The notes: generated by a model from the letters alone, not told the origin. Positions 21,394-32,110 are shown, counted from the first letter of the stretch. The stretch: DNA of 64,000 bases from Paralithodes platypus (GCA_032716605.1 CM064502.1:40522507-40586506), one strand, 5' to 3'. Program-made: numbers and translations.

Positions 21394-24300
21394 TCACACC
21401 CAACCCTTCTCGTCCATATGCTTATCCAATTTTATCTTAAAGCTCCCTACAGTTTTAGATCCCACTATAGCACTAGGTAGTCCATTCCACCCGTCTACAA
21501 CTCTGTTACCAAACCAATACTTGCCTATATCTTTTCTGAAACGAAATTTATCTAATTTGAAACCATTGGTACGAGTTATTTCGCTATCACTGAGCTTTAG
21601 TACATTTGCCATGTCCCCTTTGTTAATCCCACTAACCCACTTGAACACCTCTATCATATCCCCTCTAACTCTGCGTCTCTCTAACGAATGTAAACCTAAT
21701 TTCTTCAACCTTTCTTCATACGAAAGATTTCTAATATTATGGATCATTTTTGTCATTCTACGCTGTACTCTCTCCAATGAATCTATGTCCATTCTGTAAT
21801 AAGGACACCAAAATTGGACAGCATAATCCATATGGGGTCTCACTAATGACAAGTAAAGTTTTAAGATAACATCAGCAGTTCTGTTACTCACACTCCTAGA
21901 GATGAACCCGAGAATCCTGTTTGCCTTATTACGAACGCTTATACACTGTTTTCTAGGCTTCAAATCATTGCTAACAAACACACCTAGATCTTTCTCGCAG
22001 TCTGAATTTTCTAATTCTAAATTAGCTAGTTTATATTTAACATTTGTTTGCATCTTCCCTATCTTTAATACCTTGCATTTGTCAATGTTAAACTTCATCT
22101 GCCAATTTACTGACCATTCATGTAAGGTATCTAGATCCCTTTGGAGGCACTCTATATCGCTATCTGAATCAATTGATCTCCCTATTTTAGTATCGTCTGC
22201 GAATTTACTTATCCTACTAGTTATACCTAAATCTAGGTCATTTATGTATATAAGAAACAACAGGGGACCTAATACCGATCCCTGGGGGACACCACTTTTG
22301 ACTGCTCCCCATTCTGACTTGGTACCATTTATGCTGACTCTCTGCTTCCTACCAATTAGCCATGACCTAATCCATCCTAACAACGCCCCACCTATTCCAT
22401 GTGCCTCAACCTTTCTCATCAATCTCTCATGAGGGACTCTGTCGAAAGCTTTACTGAAATCTAAATATATAATATCATATGACTTGTCATTATCTACTGC
22501 TTCATATACCTCTGAGAAAAAACTAAGCAAATTAGTAAGGCAAGACCGTCCCTGAGTGAATCCATGCTGAGAAGAATTGATTAAGTTAAATGTTTCTAAG
22601 TGGTTTCTCATTTTCCTAGCAATAATTGACTCTAGTAGTTTTCCTATGATTGAAGTGAGACTAATGGGACGGTAATTGGATGCTATTGATTTATCACCTT
22701 TTTTGAAGATCGGAACTACATTTGCAAGCTTCCAAGCTTCTGGAACTATACCTGTTTCTAATGACTTGTTAAATAGAAATGTTAATGGATAACTTAACTC
22801 ATCTCTGCATTCTTTTAATACTCTAGCATATACCTCATCAGGACCAGGCGATTTATGAGGTTTCAGTCTGTCAATTTCCTTAACCACATCATTTCTACTT
22901 ATAGTAACCGTACTTAACCTATTTTCTATACTATCGCTGTACTATCGCCTGTACTTACGGACTTCTGGAAACTGTGCCAAATTTTCATTAGTGAAAACGG
23001 AAAGAAATTGACTATTTAATGTACTGCACATTTCTAAATCACTTTCTGTCAATTTTCCTATCGAAGTTTTAAGGGGACCAATTACATCTCTAACCTTGGA
23101 TTTATATAGTTGGTAAAAAGCTTTAGGATTATTATTTGAATCATTGGCAACCTTAATTTCATAATTTCTTTTTTCTTTACTAATATCCTTTTTTACCTGT
23201 CGTGATAGATTCTGATAGTAAGCAAGTAGGTGAATTTCGCCTTTTTTAATTTTTCTATATATTCCTCTCTTTTTTCCTAGAAGATCTAATAGTCTATTAT
23301 TCATCCATTTGGGTTGGTTCTGTGTTGATCTAAATTTTCTTTTGGGGATATATTTATTTTGCGCATTGAATACTGACTTGATAAAATTATCGTATGTATC
23401 TACCAAGTTTGACGTCTCCTCCTGACTTAAGATGACAGGTGCCTGAGAAAGGATACACTCATTTGAACACCTGGATCGACTTAATTTTTTGACCATAGGG
23501 TCCGCTAACAGGGCTTCTCTTAACCCACCATAATTGGCTTTTCTGAAGTCAGGTATTAATGTTGTATTCTCTCTGATATTACCTTTCCATTGTATATTAA
23601 AATACACAGAATTGTGATCACTATTTCCTAGGTGGTCCCCGATTTCTACACTATTTATCATATGTTCATTGTTACTGAAAACTAAATCGAGAATATTATC
23701 ACCTCTAGTCGGCGTATCTATGAAGTGAGATAAAAAACTATCTTGTACTACCTCAATAAACTCCTTTGAATCAGAGTCGCCTATTTGTTGCTGCCAATCT
23801 ATATTAGGGAAATTAAAATCCCCCATAATGCACACGTTGCTAAGCCTTGATGCTATTTTAATTTCCTCCCATAATGATGTTCCGTCATTTCTACTCATAT
23901 TTGGCGGTCTATACATAACTCCAATAACTAAAGTCTCACTACCTTCGTTAACTTCTACCCAAACACTTTCATTTTCATTATTTACTCTAATACCTGATTT
24001 AGTACAGCTTTTTAATGAACTCCTGACAAACACTGCTATACCGCCACCCCTCTTACTTGTTCGGTCATATTTAAACAAACTATATCCTGGTATATCAAAC
24101 TCTGCTAAAAAATGCCTGGTTTCTGTATTAATCCATGTTTCAGTTAGCGCTATTATGTCTATATTTTCTTTGCTAACCAGTGCTCTAAGTTCGTTCATTT
24201 TGTTACATAAACTCCTGCAATTTGTATAATAAACACTCAAACTACTACTTGTATTTGCAACTACTTTTCTATTGTTTTTAACTAATTTATTTTTACCTGT

Positions 24301-24400
24301 TGAACTACTGGACCTAGACGGAAAATCTACGCTATCAGAATGTTCGTCATTACTATCAATTTGATGTGGCTGGGATTCTATTTTACTTACACACCTATGG
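21394..24400 (-). pseudogene. CR1 ORF2: AP endonuclease and reverse transcriptase, one in-frame stop
   Basis: One frame of about 1,000 codons, interrupted only by TAG at 22942-22944. The frame is already open where ORF1 ends (24405), so the ORFs nearly overlap and ORF2 may start by reinitiation. The endonuclease shows YYTNCRSLCNKMNEL, ALTETW, GDFNFPNIDW and SDHNSVYF. The RT shows PGPDEVYARVLKE, NYRPISLTSIIGKLLE, YLDFSKAFDRVPH, GVPQGSVLGPLLFLIYINDL and catalytic FADD. The C-terminal region has VRPHMDYAVQFWCPYY and RRVRGDMIEVFKWV, ending DKHMDEKGWV. The enzyme nicks target DNA and copies the RNA onto it. The stop lies in a 12-base tandem duplication; no frameshift is seen. Confidence 0.9.
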
Positions 24401-24404
24401 TTTA

Positions 24405-25292
24405 TTAACCAAACCCCGCAACAAACTTGTCGAGTGAGCTGGCTAAGGTCGAAACTCCTAGTCGAGAGAGATGTACTCCATCCTGGGCATACAGTTCATC
24501 CTTACCGTAGAAGAGGGTCCAGTTATCCAGGAATGGAATAGTATTTGCCTTGCAATACTTCTCCAGCCGGCTATTTACACCAATAGCCCTGGAGGACCAT
24601 TCCTTCCTTACCCCTCTTCTTGGTAGGATACTGTGTACCACAGGAACTCCACCCTTCTCCTTGATCCTCTCCAACATTTCCTGGTACGTGGTGAGCAACT
24701 CCTCAGTCCTGCATTTCCAAATGTCGTTGCTCCCTGCGTTGAGGAAGATGATGGGGTCCTCTCCACTCGCTTCCATGACACCATCTAGCTTTTCTGCCAC
24801 CTTCTCGACTCCGGCACCAGGCAGACAGACAACTTTACCAACATGTGTGTTAGTAGCCCTACCAAGGTATTTAATCATTGAATCCCCTACAATTAAAATA
24901 GACTTAGCTGTTTTCTGTTGCCGGCCTGTAGCAGGAGTTGTAGCAGCAACAGCAGCAGACTTCCCCCCCTCCCCTCTCACTGCCTCGATGATCGCCACTT
25001 CCTCGCCATCACTCTCATCAGCCAAGGTGCTGAAGTTGTTGTGGGTCTTGAGTGGCTGCCTTTTCAGCTTGCAGGCCGTTGCACTGGTTGACACCACTTT
25101 CCAAGGGGCTTCACGATCCCTGGGAACACTTCCGGTAGCCTCACACTTCTTTTCCGCCATAGCTAGTCTCAAGGCCAAATTTTGATCTTTGAGACACTGA
25201 ATCTCCTGCTCCACACTCTCCAGTCTTTCTTGCAAAGCAAGACAAAGCTGGAGAGTATGGGAGGAGACAGCAGACTCATCAACAACAGCCAT
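24405..25292 (-). CDS. CR1 ORF1 with SGNH/esterase domain
   Basis: An intact frame of 295 codons from ATG at 25290-25292 (a GTG lies one codon upstream) to TAA at 24405. The N-terminus (residues about 15-50) is a predicted coiled coil, SHTLQLCLALQERLESVEQE. A basic and acidic linker follows. From about residue 130 it is an SGNH-hydrolase fold: ILIVGDSMIKYL (catalytic Ser near 138), LPGAG, NAGSND (block III, GxND) and DGVHLSRLG (catalytic Asp and His). CR1 ORF1 proteins often carry this esterase, whose role is thought to be in RNP or membrane handling. All four blocks are present, so the protein could be functional. Confidence 0.9.
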   Translation of the reverse strand: MAVVDESAVSSHTLQLCLALQERLESVEQEIQCLKDQNLALRLAMAEKKCEATGSVPRDREAPWKVVSTSATACKLKRQPLKTHNNFSTLADESDGEEVAIIEAVRGEGGKSAAVAATTPATGRQQKTAKSILIVGDSMIKYLGRATNTHVGKVVCLPGAGVEKVAEKLDGVMEASGEDPIIFLNAGSNDIWKCRTEELLTTYQEMLERIKEKGGVPVVHSILPRRGVRKEWSSRAIGVNSRLEKYCKANTIPFLDNWTLFYGKDELYAQDGVHLSRLGVSTLASSLDKFVAGFG

Positions 25293-26211
25293 CACTAAGA
25301 AAGTTCACTAGGACCTCACTAAGGGTAAACCGGTTCACTAGCGGTCACTGGGGACGTCCGCACAGGTCAGGGGTCAGAGGGCAACTGAGTCAGGGGTCAG
25401 AGGGCAACTGCCATAATTATCAGGAGAATTCTTGATTAGAACATTCTTAATAGTATTATTATTGCAAAGGACAACATTTACATACAAATGCTTAAGCAGT
25501 CAAGGTACCTGAAGGAAATTAGCGTTGTAAAGTAAAATTTTCGAATTGTGATTTTTTTTTTTTCTGGTTTAGGATTAACTCTATAGAAGGACTTTCTTGT
25601 TTGTTTAAGAGACGCATCAATAACATATTTCGGGTATTTAAACTTGGCTTCTGTGTCATATATTAACTGAACTTCATCATCTAAAAAGTCTGGACTGGAA
25701 ATGCGAAAATCACGGAGAAACATAGACGAAACAACTGAATGTTTAACTTAATCATGGTGTGAAGAGTAAAAGGGTACATCATACAGTCAAGGCCGTGTCA
25801 TACAGAAGTCGAACGTTGGCCGACTGCCGCCCGAAGTCGATGACTTGCATATTTGACCGAATTACCCGAAAGTTATTCGGAGTCGAATATAACCAGACAC
25901 TGACCCGAATAAATTTCGAATATAACCTGATGGACCTGAATGAAAGTCGATGATGAGTCGATGAATCCCCGTACGTAACTCAAAGGAAACCCGATGTGGA
26001 ACGAAGAAGCCTCGATCATGCGTCGAATATAACTCGAATATGCCCCGAAGACGGGGAAATAACCAGAATTATAATCGAAGCTCAGCTGAAGCTCAGTCAA
26101 TCAACAACCGAAATAGAAAAAGTTAGGTCGAACGTCAGTCGAATAGGTCGAACGTCAGTCGAATAGGTCGAAGATCATAGTAAGTTAAATAATCGCTTAT
26201 ATTATCTTTCG

Positions 26212-26400
26212 TTAACCCTTTCTGTATCGGTGACGTCATATTTATTTGATTTCAGCAACATTTAGACGATTTTATGAAGATTAGGATGGATTTATGGTAG
26301 CTAAAGGGATTAATTGATATTGTCTGAAGCATTTCAATGGGTTGACGCCCTTCCTGCGCTGAATAAAATCGTCTAATAGTTACAATATTTCCTGATCATT
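26212..26400. mobile_element. TTAA MITE family 2, copy 2
   Basis: Starts TTAACCCTTTCTGTATCGG with TGACGTCA, then TTTAGACGATTTTATGAAG and, inverted, AATAAAATCGTCTAATAGTT. The right terminus is worn away. Confidence 0.7.
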
Positions 26401-26524
26401 TTGTGTATACCGTGGGGGAAAAAAAAAAATCTATCAAACGTAAATCTTCCGTCTCCGAAGCGAGGCACAGCAAAACGGAGGGGAGGGTTGAAATATTTTG
26501 TTGACTATCTTATTTATTGTTTAT

Positions 26525-26985
26525 CTATGTGCTGGAAGGATATTATATTTTTCAATTCCATCGCATTAGAAATGATTCAAAGATTACAAAAAGTCCAAAT
26601 AAGACATAATTATGTTAATGTATACGGGAGTTAGGTAGATGCATTAGAGAGATAAATAGATAGAAAGAGAGTTGCAGAGGGGGAAGTGAGCGATAAACAC
26701 AAACTTATTATGAGACGGACTTAATTGGTTCTGAAAAGACAAAGGAGACATTTTTATTGACACTTTTTCATGTTATTATTTGTGTGCTAGAAGGATACTA
26801 TTGTTTTCAATTCCATCGTATTAGAAATGATTTATAGATTACAAAAAGTCCAAATAAGACATAGTTGTGTTAATGTATAAGGGAGTTAGGTAGATAGATT
26901 AGAGAGATAAATAGATAGAGAGAGAGTGGCTAGGGGCGAGCAAGCGATAAAATATTAACGTACATGAGACATATGAGACGGACTT
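26525..26985 (+). repeat. Imperfect tandem duplication of about 240 bases
   Basis: Two units (about 26525-26730 and 26769-26985) share TTTTCAATTCCATCG, ACAAAAAGTCCAAATAAGACA and GGGAGTTAGGTAGAT and end in GAGACGGACTTA. They lie inside the Harbinger-like element, followed by (TG)n at 27001-27036. Confidence 0.8.
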
Positions 26986-26994
26986 ATCTACTTA

Positions 26995-27037
<43 letters not shown>

Positions 27038-27936
27038 CATCCTGACATTTGTTTTTATTTGTATGTAAACAACCCCAAATCTATCCGAATGTAACTGGAA
27101 CGTAACTAGATCATGACTCGATAGTTTTTTAACGTTTTTTTGACCCGATTCATCGCCAAAAGTTAACGCATGCATTAACTTTTGGCAGATTCACTGGATG
27201 ATTCCATTCAAGCCAAGAGCATCCCAAGAACTTCCCGAAGATCCCCGAAGCGTTACCAGAATCGACCGGAACTGGCTGAAATTTGAAGTTTAACATCGAT
27301 TCGGCCGGTTTCGGGTGGGTTCGACTTCTGTATGACACGGCCTTCAGGAGTGCGAACTAGAGTCACTAGGAGTAGGGGACAATTCGGACTCGCGGGCCTA
27401 TTCGCGGTGAAAATCGATGACTCCTAGTGACTCTAGCGACTCCTAGCGACTTCTGTTAGACTCCCACTCGCTCGCGGTGAAAATTGATGACTCCTAGTGA
27501 TTCTAGCGACTCCTGGTGACTCGTGTTAGACTCCCACTAGCTCGCACTCCTGACTGTGTGATGTACCCTTTTCGACATATGAAAGTACGTTTGTCGGTTT
27601 CCTATAAATGCTAAACTTAAAACCATTACTATGTCTATGGATTACACAATCTAAAATGGGCGATCTATTGTTCCGATCAATTTCAGAAGTAAACTTAATT
27701 GACGGAGCTAAGACATTAAGTGAAACCAAAAATGAATCTAAATGTTCAATGCTAGATCACAGCCACAGAATGTTATCCACATAAGTAAACCAAAAGGCGT
27801 TCGTAGGGAGATTATATTCGTTTCAAAATATTATATATACAAGTTACTCAAGGTGGATGCAAGTGGATTGCCCTTGGCCATACCAAACTTAATCGTATTT
27901 TTGTTTGGGTACTGGGTGATTGTCTCGCAGGTGACG

Positions 27937-28290
27937 TCGAGGTGATGGTGTGGGAGGGTTAGGGAATAGGCAGGTAGGGGTGGAATAGGGGTGACTGGGG
28001 ATAGGGGGTGGGGAAGGGTTTGGGGTGCTTTGGAATAACGGGAAGGGGAGGAAGGTGTGAGTGGGGGCGGGAGGGTGTATGGATGCGTGGAGTTGGGCGG
28101 GGGGGGGGGGGGGGGGGGGGTAGGAACGTCTGGGAAATGGGATAGGCTGGGAAGGATTTGGAAGGATTAGGTTGGGTGAGAGGGTAGGATGGCTTAGACT
28201 TTCGTTTGTCCTGTCAGGGTTTATTGGGGATTTGTGATCTGACTGGCGATTATACCGTGTCTTTTCGTGGGAGTTTATAGACAGTTGCAT
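27937..28290. repeat. G-rich low-complexity region with a G22 tract
   Basis: The plus strand is strongly G-rich (GGGAGGGTTAGGG, GGGTGGGGAAGGG), with 22 consecutive G at 28099-28120. The 133-codon minus frame across it is Pro-rich and compositional, not a gene. It abuts the 5' break of the PLE. Several G-runs could form quadruplexes. Confidence 0.7.
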
Positions 28291-28409
28291 TTAATTTCGC
28301 AGCTAACCACGTGGAACCAGTGTGAGAGAGATGGATTCCATCTCACCTGAAAAATACCCTTTTTCCTTTTACTTCATTAAATGGGTTACTGAATGTGACT
28401 TTCTGTTGA

Positions 28410-28495
28410 ATGCAGAGCGAGAGAGAGAAAGAGAGACTCAATGTTACCTCCCCTCGTTCCATTTCCTCCACTAACACATGTCATTCCTTTTGTTC

Positions 28496-28564
<69 letters not shown>

Positions 28565-28600
28565 CAATGTTACCTCCAGTCGTTACATGTCTTTTCTTTC
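28410..28600 (+). repeat. AG microsatellite within a duplicated unit
   Basis: (AG)n at 28499-28561 is flanked by two copies of CAATGTTACCTCC (28439 and 28565), so the unit was duplicated with the array. Confidence 0.85.
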
Positions 28601-28828
28601 TTTGGGACTTGCTTTTACTGCTGGTGCTTTCACACTTTTACACTGATATTACTTCCTGTCACAATATCTTACCAGCTTTACAGACACAGGGAAACTAAAG
28701 TGTAGTGACTAATAAATATTGTTGAGCTTCCTTACAGATTTAACTTATCCCTCTAAAAACATGTCTCTTTTTAAGGTCCTCAAAAAATTAAATTATTATC
28801 TGCATTGTTATTAATATTACTATTGTTA

Positions 28829-28835
28829 TTATTAT

Positions 28836-28891
<56 letters not shown>

Positions 28892-28892
28892 T
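28829..28892 (+). repeat. ATT/AGT trinucleotide microsatellite
   Basis: (TTA)n passes into about 18 copies of AGT. Confidence 0.95.
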
Positions 28893-29189
28893 TTTCCATT
28901 TGCTTAATAATGTGTTAACTCCATTATCCATCCTATATTTTAATAACAACACACTCAATATATTTCAGACATCATTTGCTAATTCTGTGTTCGTCCCTTC
29001 TGATAGAATTGTTACCATTGATAATGGAAATACTGGGGACCATGGTAGTGACAATGTGGATGATGACAATGGTGACGGTAACAATATATATGATGATAGT
29101 AGGGGGGATCCTGGGAATGTGTGTAGTAACATTCTTTTCTTTGGTAGTTATAGGAGCAGGGATGATGATGGTTTTGCTATTGAATAATA

Positions 29190-29404
29190 TTAACCCCTTC
29201 TGTACCGTGTTGTACATATATACCATATAATGGCTACTACTAATAGATTCTCTTAAATTTAGGATGGATTTCTAGTAACTATAAGGCTTCAGGCTATCTA
29301 AATAAACCCTTATAACTACAACAGATTCTACCTAGGCTGCATCATTACGTCTAAATATAGCTTGAATAAAATATAACAGACGTCGCTGGTACATAAAGGA
29401 TTAA
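29190..29404. mobile_element. TTAA MITE family 2, copy 3
   Basis: TTAA at both ends; TTAACCCCTTCTGTACC on the left and GACGTCGCTGGTACATAAAGG, then ATTAA, on the right. Confidence 0.8.
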
Positions 29405-30364
29405 CAGTGATAATGCCGCGCTAAGGTCAAAATTATCAAAATGTACATGGTGGGGTGTGCGTAATAAAACACAACCAGCATAATTATCGTATTGACCTTT
29501 CCAATTATCTTGTAACTGTTGTCCAGTTTTGATCTTATAGATACGGACGCACAGTTGACATTCTCCCCTTAAATACCCCCCTCCCCCTAAACTACAAGCT
29601 GATTGATAAACATCCCCATATGTCAGTTTAAGCCCACCCCATATATATAGCTCCTCAAGTTAGTTAAAATAAGGCTTCAGAGGCTATCAACTGGATTATT
29701 AAGCCAAACACACGGGAAGTCAAGAATATCGTCAGGACTGGAGCTCCCCAGGCAATGTGGTTGTTGATTTAGGCTCTGTTCCCAGATTTTCTTGGTCGTG
29801 CATGATGTCTGAGTGTTCAATTACTGCTACTGCTTCTTTGTTTTTCCACTCCGTCTGTGTGCCCATTAAGGATATAAAGAACATGTCCTGTGTGCTATTG
29901 TGATGACGGCAGTAGTACTGTGCATGCTTAAGTTTTTTAAATGGATCATAAGTTTAATGACTGGAATGAAGCAGTTGATGTGCTGTTAATCATGTATGTT
30001 TAAACCATGAGTGTTGGGCCCTGCGAAAGTTTTGAGCCATCCTGTTTGGCTATAAAAGCAGACTGCACCACCGACGTGGTAGGTGTGAGGTCGCTGCATC
30101 CCTGCGCCACAAGAAGAAGAAATAGGAAAAAGTCAAGTTAGTTTAAGGTTTTTATCAGTTGTGGGTTTATGTAAGAAAACAAGCGTGTGTATCTAAGAAC
30201 AAATTATAATTGCTATACGTGTACTTGAGGCACATACAAAAACAACAAAAAACAGAAAAGAAGACCAGGTGGTGTATAACGCGATGTCTAGCAATACTTT
30301 TATTCCACTTAAAGCTCTACCCGGGTAGGACTTACCTAAACAGCTGATGCCTAGAATTGTCCCC
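29405..30364. other. Gene-free region; isolated TATA-like box
   Basis: No supported gene. TATAAAAGC at 30051 in a locally GC-balanced stretch resembles a core promoter, but no downstream frame or LTR could be tied to it. Confidence 0.35.
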
Positions 30365-30717
30365 TTAATGGGCGTATTTATTTGCTTAATTATATATATA
30401 TACATATATTATTTTTTTGTTTCCTCCATAGACCTCCATCAACCTTAAAAAAACACCCCCAAGACCCCCTTTCAAGATAAATGTGTAAATTTTTCGGTAG
30501 ATAGGTGTCCAGGCCAAAGGCCGGTTTTCTCGTCTCGCTACCGGTAGCCAGGAAAAAATCGACACCTAAATGACACGAAAGGTTTTGACAACGAAATGGG
30601 GTGAAAGGTGTTAACATTGCCAAACGAAAGATCCGAACGTCTTAAAATTTGGAAACTAAAGGGGCTAAACATGAGGGAGAAAGGGGGACCAGGAAAACAA
30701 AAAACATCCCCCCTTAA
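30365..30717 (+). mobile_element. TTAA MITE family 1, copy F
   Basis: TTAA at both ends, with GACCTCCATCAACCTT, GGCCAAAGGCCGG, GCTACCGGTAGCCAGGAAA and GGGGCTAAACATGAGGGAG. The first hairpin is eroded and the second kept. Confidence 0.8.
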
Positions 30718-31119
30718 CAGACTAGACTCCTCATATTGTGCTGCGTCTGGTGGCAAAAGTACTAGAGGAGGGTCAATAGTTATGTGTTAGTGATAGTGAC
30801 CTTCCCCTGAGACCAATGGCTGAAAAGAAAACATGTATTTTCTCATAACCATTGTTAAAGACAAATATTTTTATCAGTAGTATAATTTGAAGATTGTGAT
30901 ATAATTATTCTACATCTTTAACATTGTAGGTTACGTAAACCAAGAACAGATGCCCTTCTCCAAGAGCTAAGGAGACTAAGTATGATACAGTTCTATGCTT
31001 TTACGAAGGATATTCACAGCGCTTGAACAATATATTTTGTTTACCCTCATGACTGCAGACAGAGTTGATACTGTCGAGCCGTTACCACCCAGACTGTGGT
31101 TGAGAACAAATATGTTTTG
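30718..31119. other. Anonymous DNA
   Basis: No supported gene or repeat family. Confidence 0.6.
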
Positions 31120-31327
31120 TTAACCCCTTTTGTACGGGTGACGTCCTATTCAATATATTCTGGCTACTATTAGAGAATGTTTTCAGTTTAAAATGGGCCT
31201 CCAACAAATAATAGGCTTCGAACTATCTCACTTACCCCTTTTACTACTACAGATCCTTCTTAAACTGCACAAAATTGTCATAGCTAGAAGAAAATTCAAA
31301 AGACGTCGCCGGTACATTAGGGGTTAA
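31120..31327. mobile_element. TTAA MITE family 2, copy 4
   Basis: 208 bases with TTAACCCCTTTTGTACGGG and TGACGTC on the left, and GACGTCGCCGGTACATTAGG, then GGTTAA, on the right. Confidence 0.85.
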
Positions 31328-31855
31328 TAACTACACTTGGGGCAATATTCAATACGTTCGAGTCAAAATGCATTTATTATATTAAGTGTTCATTTGAAAT
31401 ATGAATATACAATTGTGTTTATCATGAAAATTATACATTATTAATTTGATATGTTTTGAATGATATTTTGGATATTTGTATGTTTATATTTTTCTACAGA
31501 GAAGAGTGATGTTGTGATTGACCTAATTTATTGTCTAATGCAAAATGATTACACTACAAACGATAACTACTAATTTAGTGTATCTCTAATGCTCAAGTAA
31601 CATGATTTGAGGAAGAGCATGTGTGGTGGTGTGAGGGGGGGGGGGGCGGTAATTTGCATACAGTGAAAATATCTTTCAGCATGTGATGGGTATTTGCTTT
31701 AATTTGCTTTATAATTCGACTGGGCTGTATCAGGCAGTCGGTATTATTAGGCTGGAAACTACTCCACCGTGCTTATTCTGCTTACCAATAACATTCAAGG
31801 GTAACGTATCAAGTATCTGTATAATTATATAGATTCTTGTAGGTATTAAAACATA
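31328..31855. other. Anonymous AT-rich DNA
   Basis: Contains a G12 run at about 31637. No gene seen. Confidence 0.6.
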
Positions 31856-31870
31856 AACATGAATAGCTAA

Positions 31871-32110
31871 TATCAATTATGTACGATTAAGTACGACAGG
31901 ATGGGTAAGAGGTATCCTCACCAGGATTCGAACCCACTCACTCCAGGTATATTTGGGAGAGTCGGGCACCGTAACCACTCGGCCATGAGCGGATATAAGG
32001 AAAGGTTGCTTTCCTTATATCCGCTCATGGCCGAGTGGTTACGGTACCCGACTCTTCCAAATATACCTGGAGTGAGTGGGTTCGAATCCTGGTGAGGATA
32101 CCTCTTACCC
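31871..32110. mobile_element. Inverted dimer of a tRNA-derived SINE
   Basis: Two tRNA-like units lie back to back as an inverted repeat of about 102-bp arms (31903-32004 and 32009-32110) around GTTG. Each has A box TGGCCGAGTGG and B box GGGTTCGAATCCT, as in Ser/Leu tRNAs, but acceptor and T-stem pairing is poor, so neither is a functional tRNA. A 15-base direct repeat AACATGAATAGCTAA (31856-31870 and 32111-32125) flanks the whole unit as a target duplication. Only the left unit keeps a 32-base tail. Confidence 0.75.

Larger units (their letters stand above)
21176..25417 (-). mobile_element. Nearly complete CR1-clade LINE
   Basis: About 4.2 kb with 5' UTR, ORF1 (esterase), ORF2 (endonuclease and RT) and a 3' UTR ending in TTCTTATG-type repeats (21178-21200), the terminal structure of CR1 elements. 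The 5' UTR has a 22-base tandem duplication (25366-25410). The insert sits in the GIY-YIG-side linker of a PLE, between NSPDNYG and IPCKDCN, which fixes both edges to within a few bases. Confidence 0.85.
25790..27343. mobile_element. Harbinger-like non-autonomous DNA transposon, 1.55 kb
   Basis: Perfect 25-bp terminal inverted repeats begin AGGCCGTGTCATACAGAAG. TCA flanks both ends (25787-25789 and 27344-27346). Removing the insert plus one TCA gives CAGTCAGGAGTGCGAAC, which matches the opposite arm of the surrounding MITE, so the 3-bp duplication is real. Three-base T-N-A duplications and GGC-type termini point to PIF/Harbinger. No transposase frame is present. Subterminal DNA is dense in GTCGAA/GTCGAT motifs, with a 20-base tandem repeat at 26127-26172. 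A family-2 MITE and a roughly 240-base tandem duplication lie inside. Confidence 0.75.
25768..27572. mobile_element. Palindromic MITE interrupted by a Harbinger-like element
   Basis: The outer termini are AAAAGGGTACATCATACAG at 25768 and the complement, CTGTGTGATGTACCCTTTT, ending 27572. Without the inner insert it is about 250 bases. The inner half holds GACTCCTAGTGACTCTAGCGA, repeated with small changes, and arms CAGGAGTGCGAACTAG and CTAGCTCGCACTCCTG. It interrupts the PLE between IYRKPTNVLSYV and YSSHHD. The host duplication could not be defined. Confidence 0.75.
20470..27935 (-). mobile_element. Penelope-like element split by SINE, CR1 and MITE
   Basis: Four minus-strand pieces read in order as one PLE protein. 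RT (27935-27573): KFGMAKGNPLASTLSNLYI, TYVDNILW in the place of the catalytic box, KFTSEIDRNNRSPILD and FSIYRKPTN. Linker (25767-25418): YSSHHD, a stop, VKHSVVSSMFLRDFRISSP, KYPKYVIDASLKQTRKSFYR and IKNVLIKNSPDNYG. GIY-YIG (about 21175-21004): IPCKDCNKIYFGHTGKA and, after a shift, RVQTGQVSNALHV and INVIESSVIKYTNNINMNIS. C-terminus (20530-20470): MYRLDNLIIDYFCK and a stop. Each gap is filled by an identified insertion. The usual YADD is YVDN, and there are shifts and stops, so it is inactive. Confidence 0.8.

Noticed and set aside
23828..25185. Plus-strand frames of 133 and 211 codons
   Set aside because: They are antisense shadows of CR1 ORF2 and ORF1, which carry clear catalytic motifs.
27889..28290. 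133-codon Pro-rich minus frame
   Set aside because: It follows from the G-rich plus strand, includes the G22 tract and has no conserved motif.
30051..30058. TATA box of a host promoter
   Set aside because: No downstream frame, splice site or LTR structure could be linked to it. It is kept only as a note in the region entry.
31903..32110. Two functional tRNA genes
   Set aside because: A and B boxes are good, but the acceptor and T-stem pairings are poor, and the pair is an inverted repeat with a SINE-type duplication.
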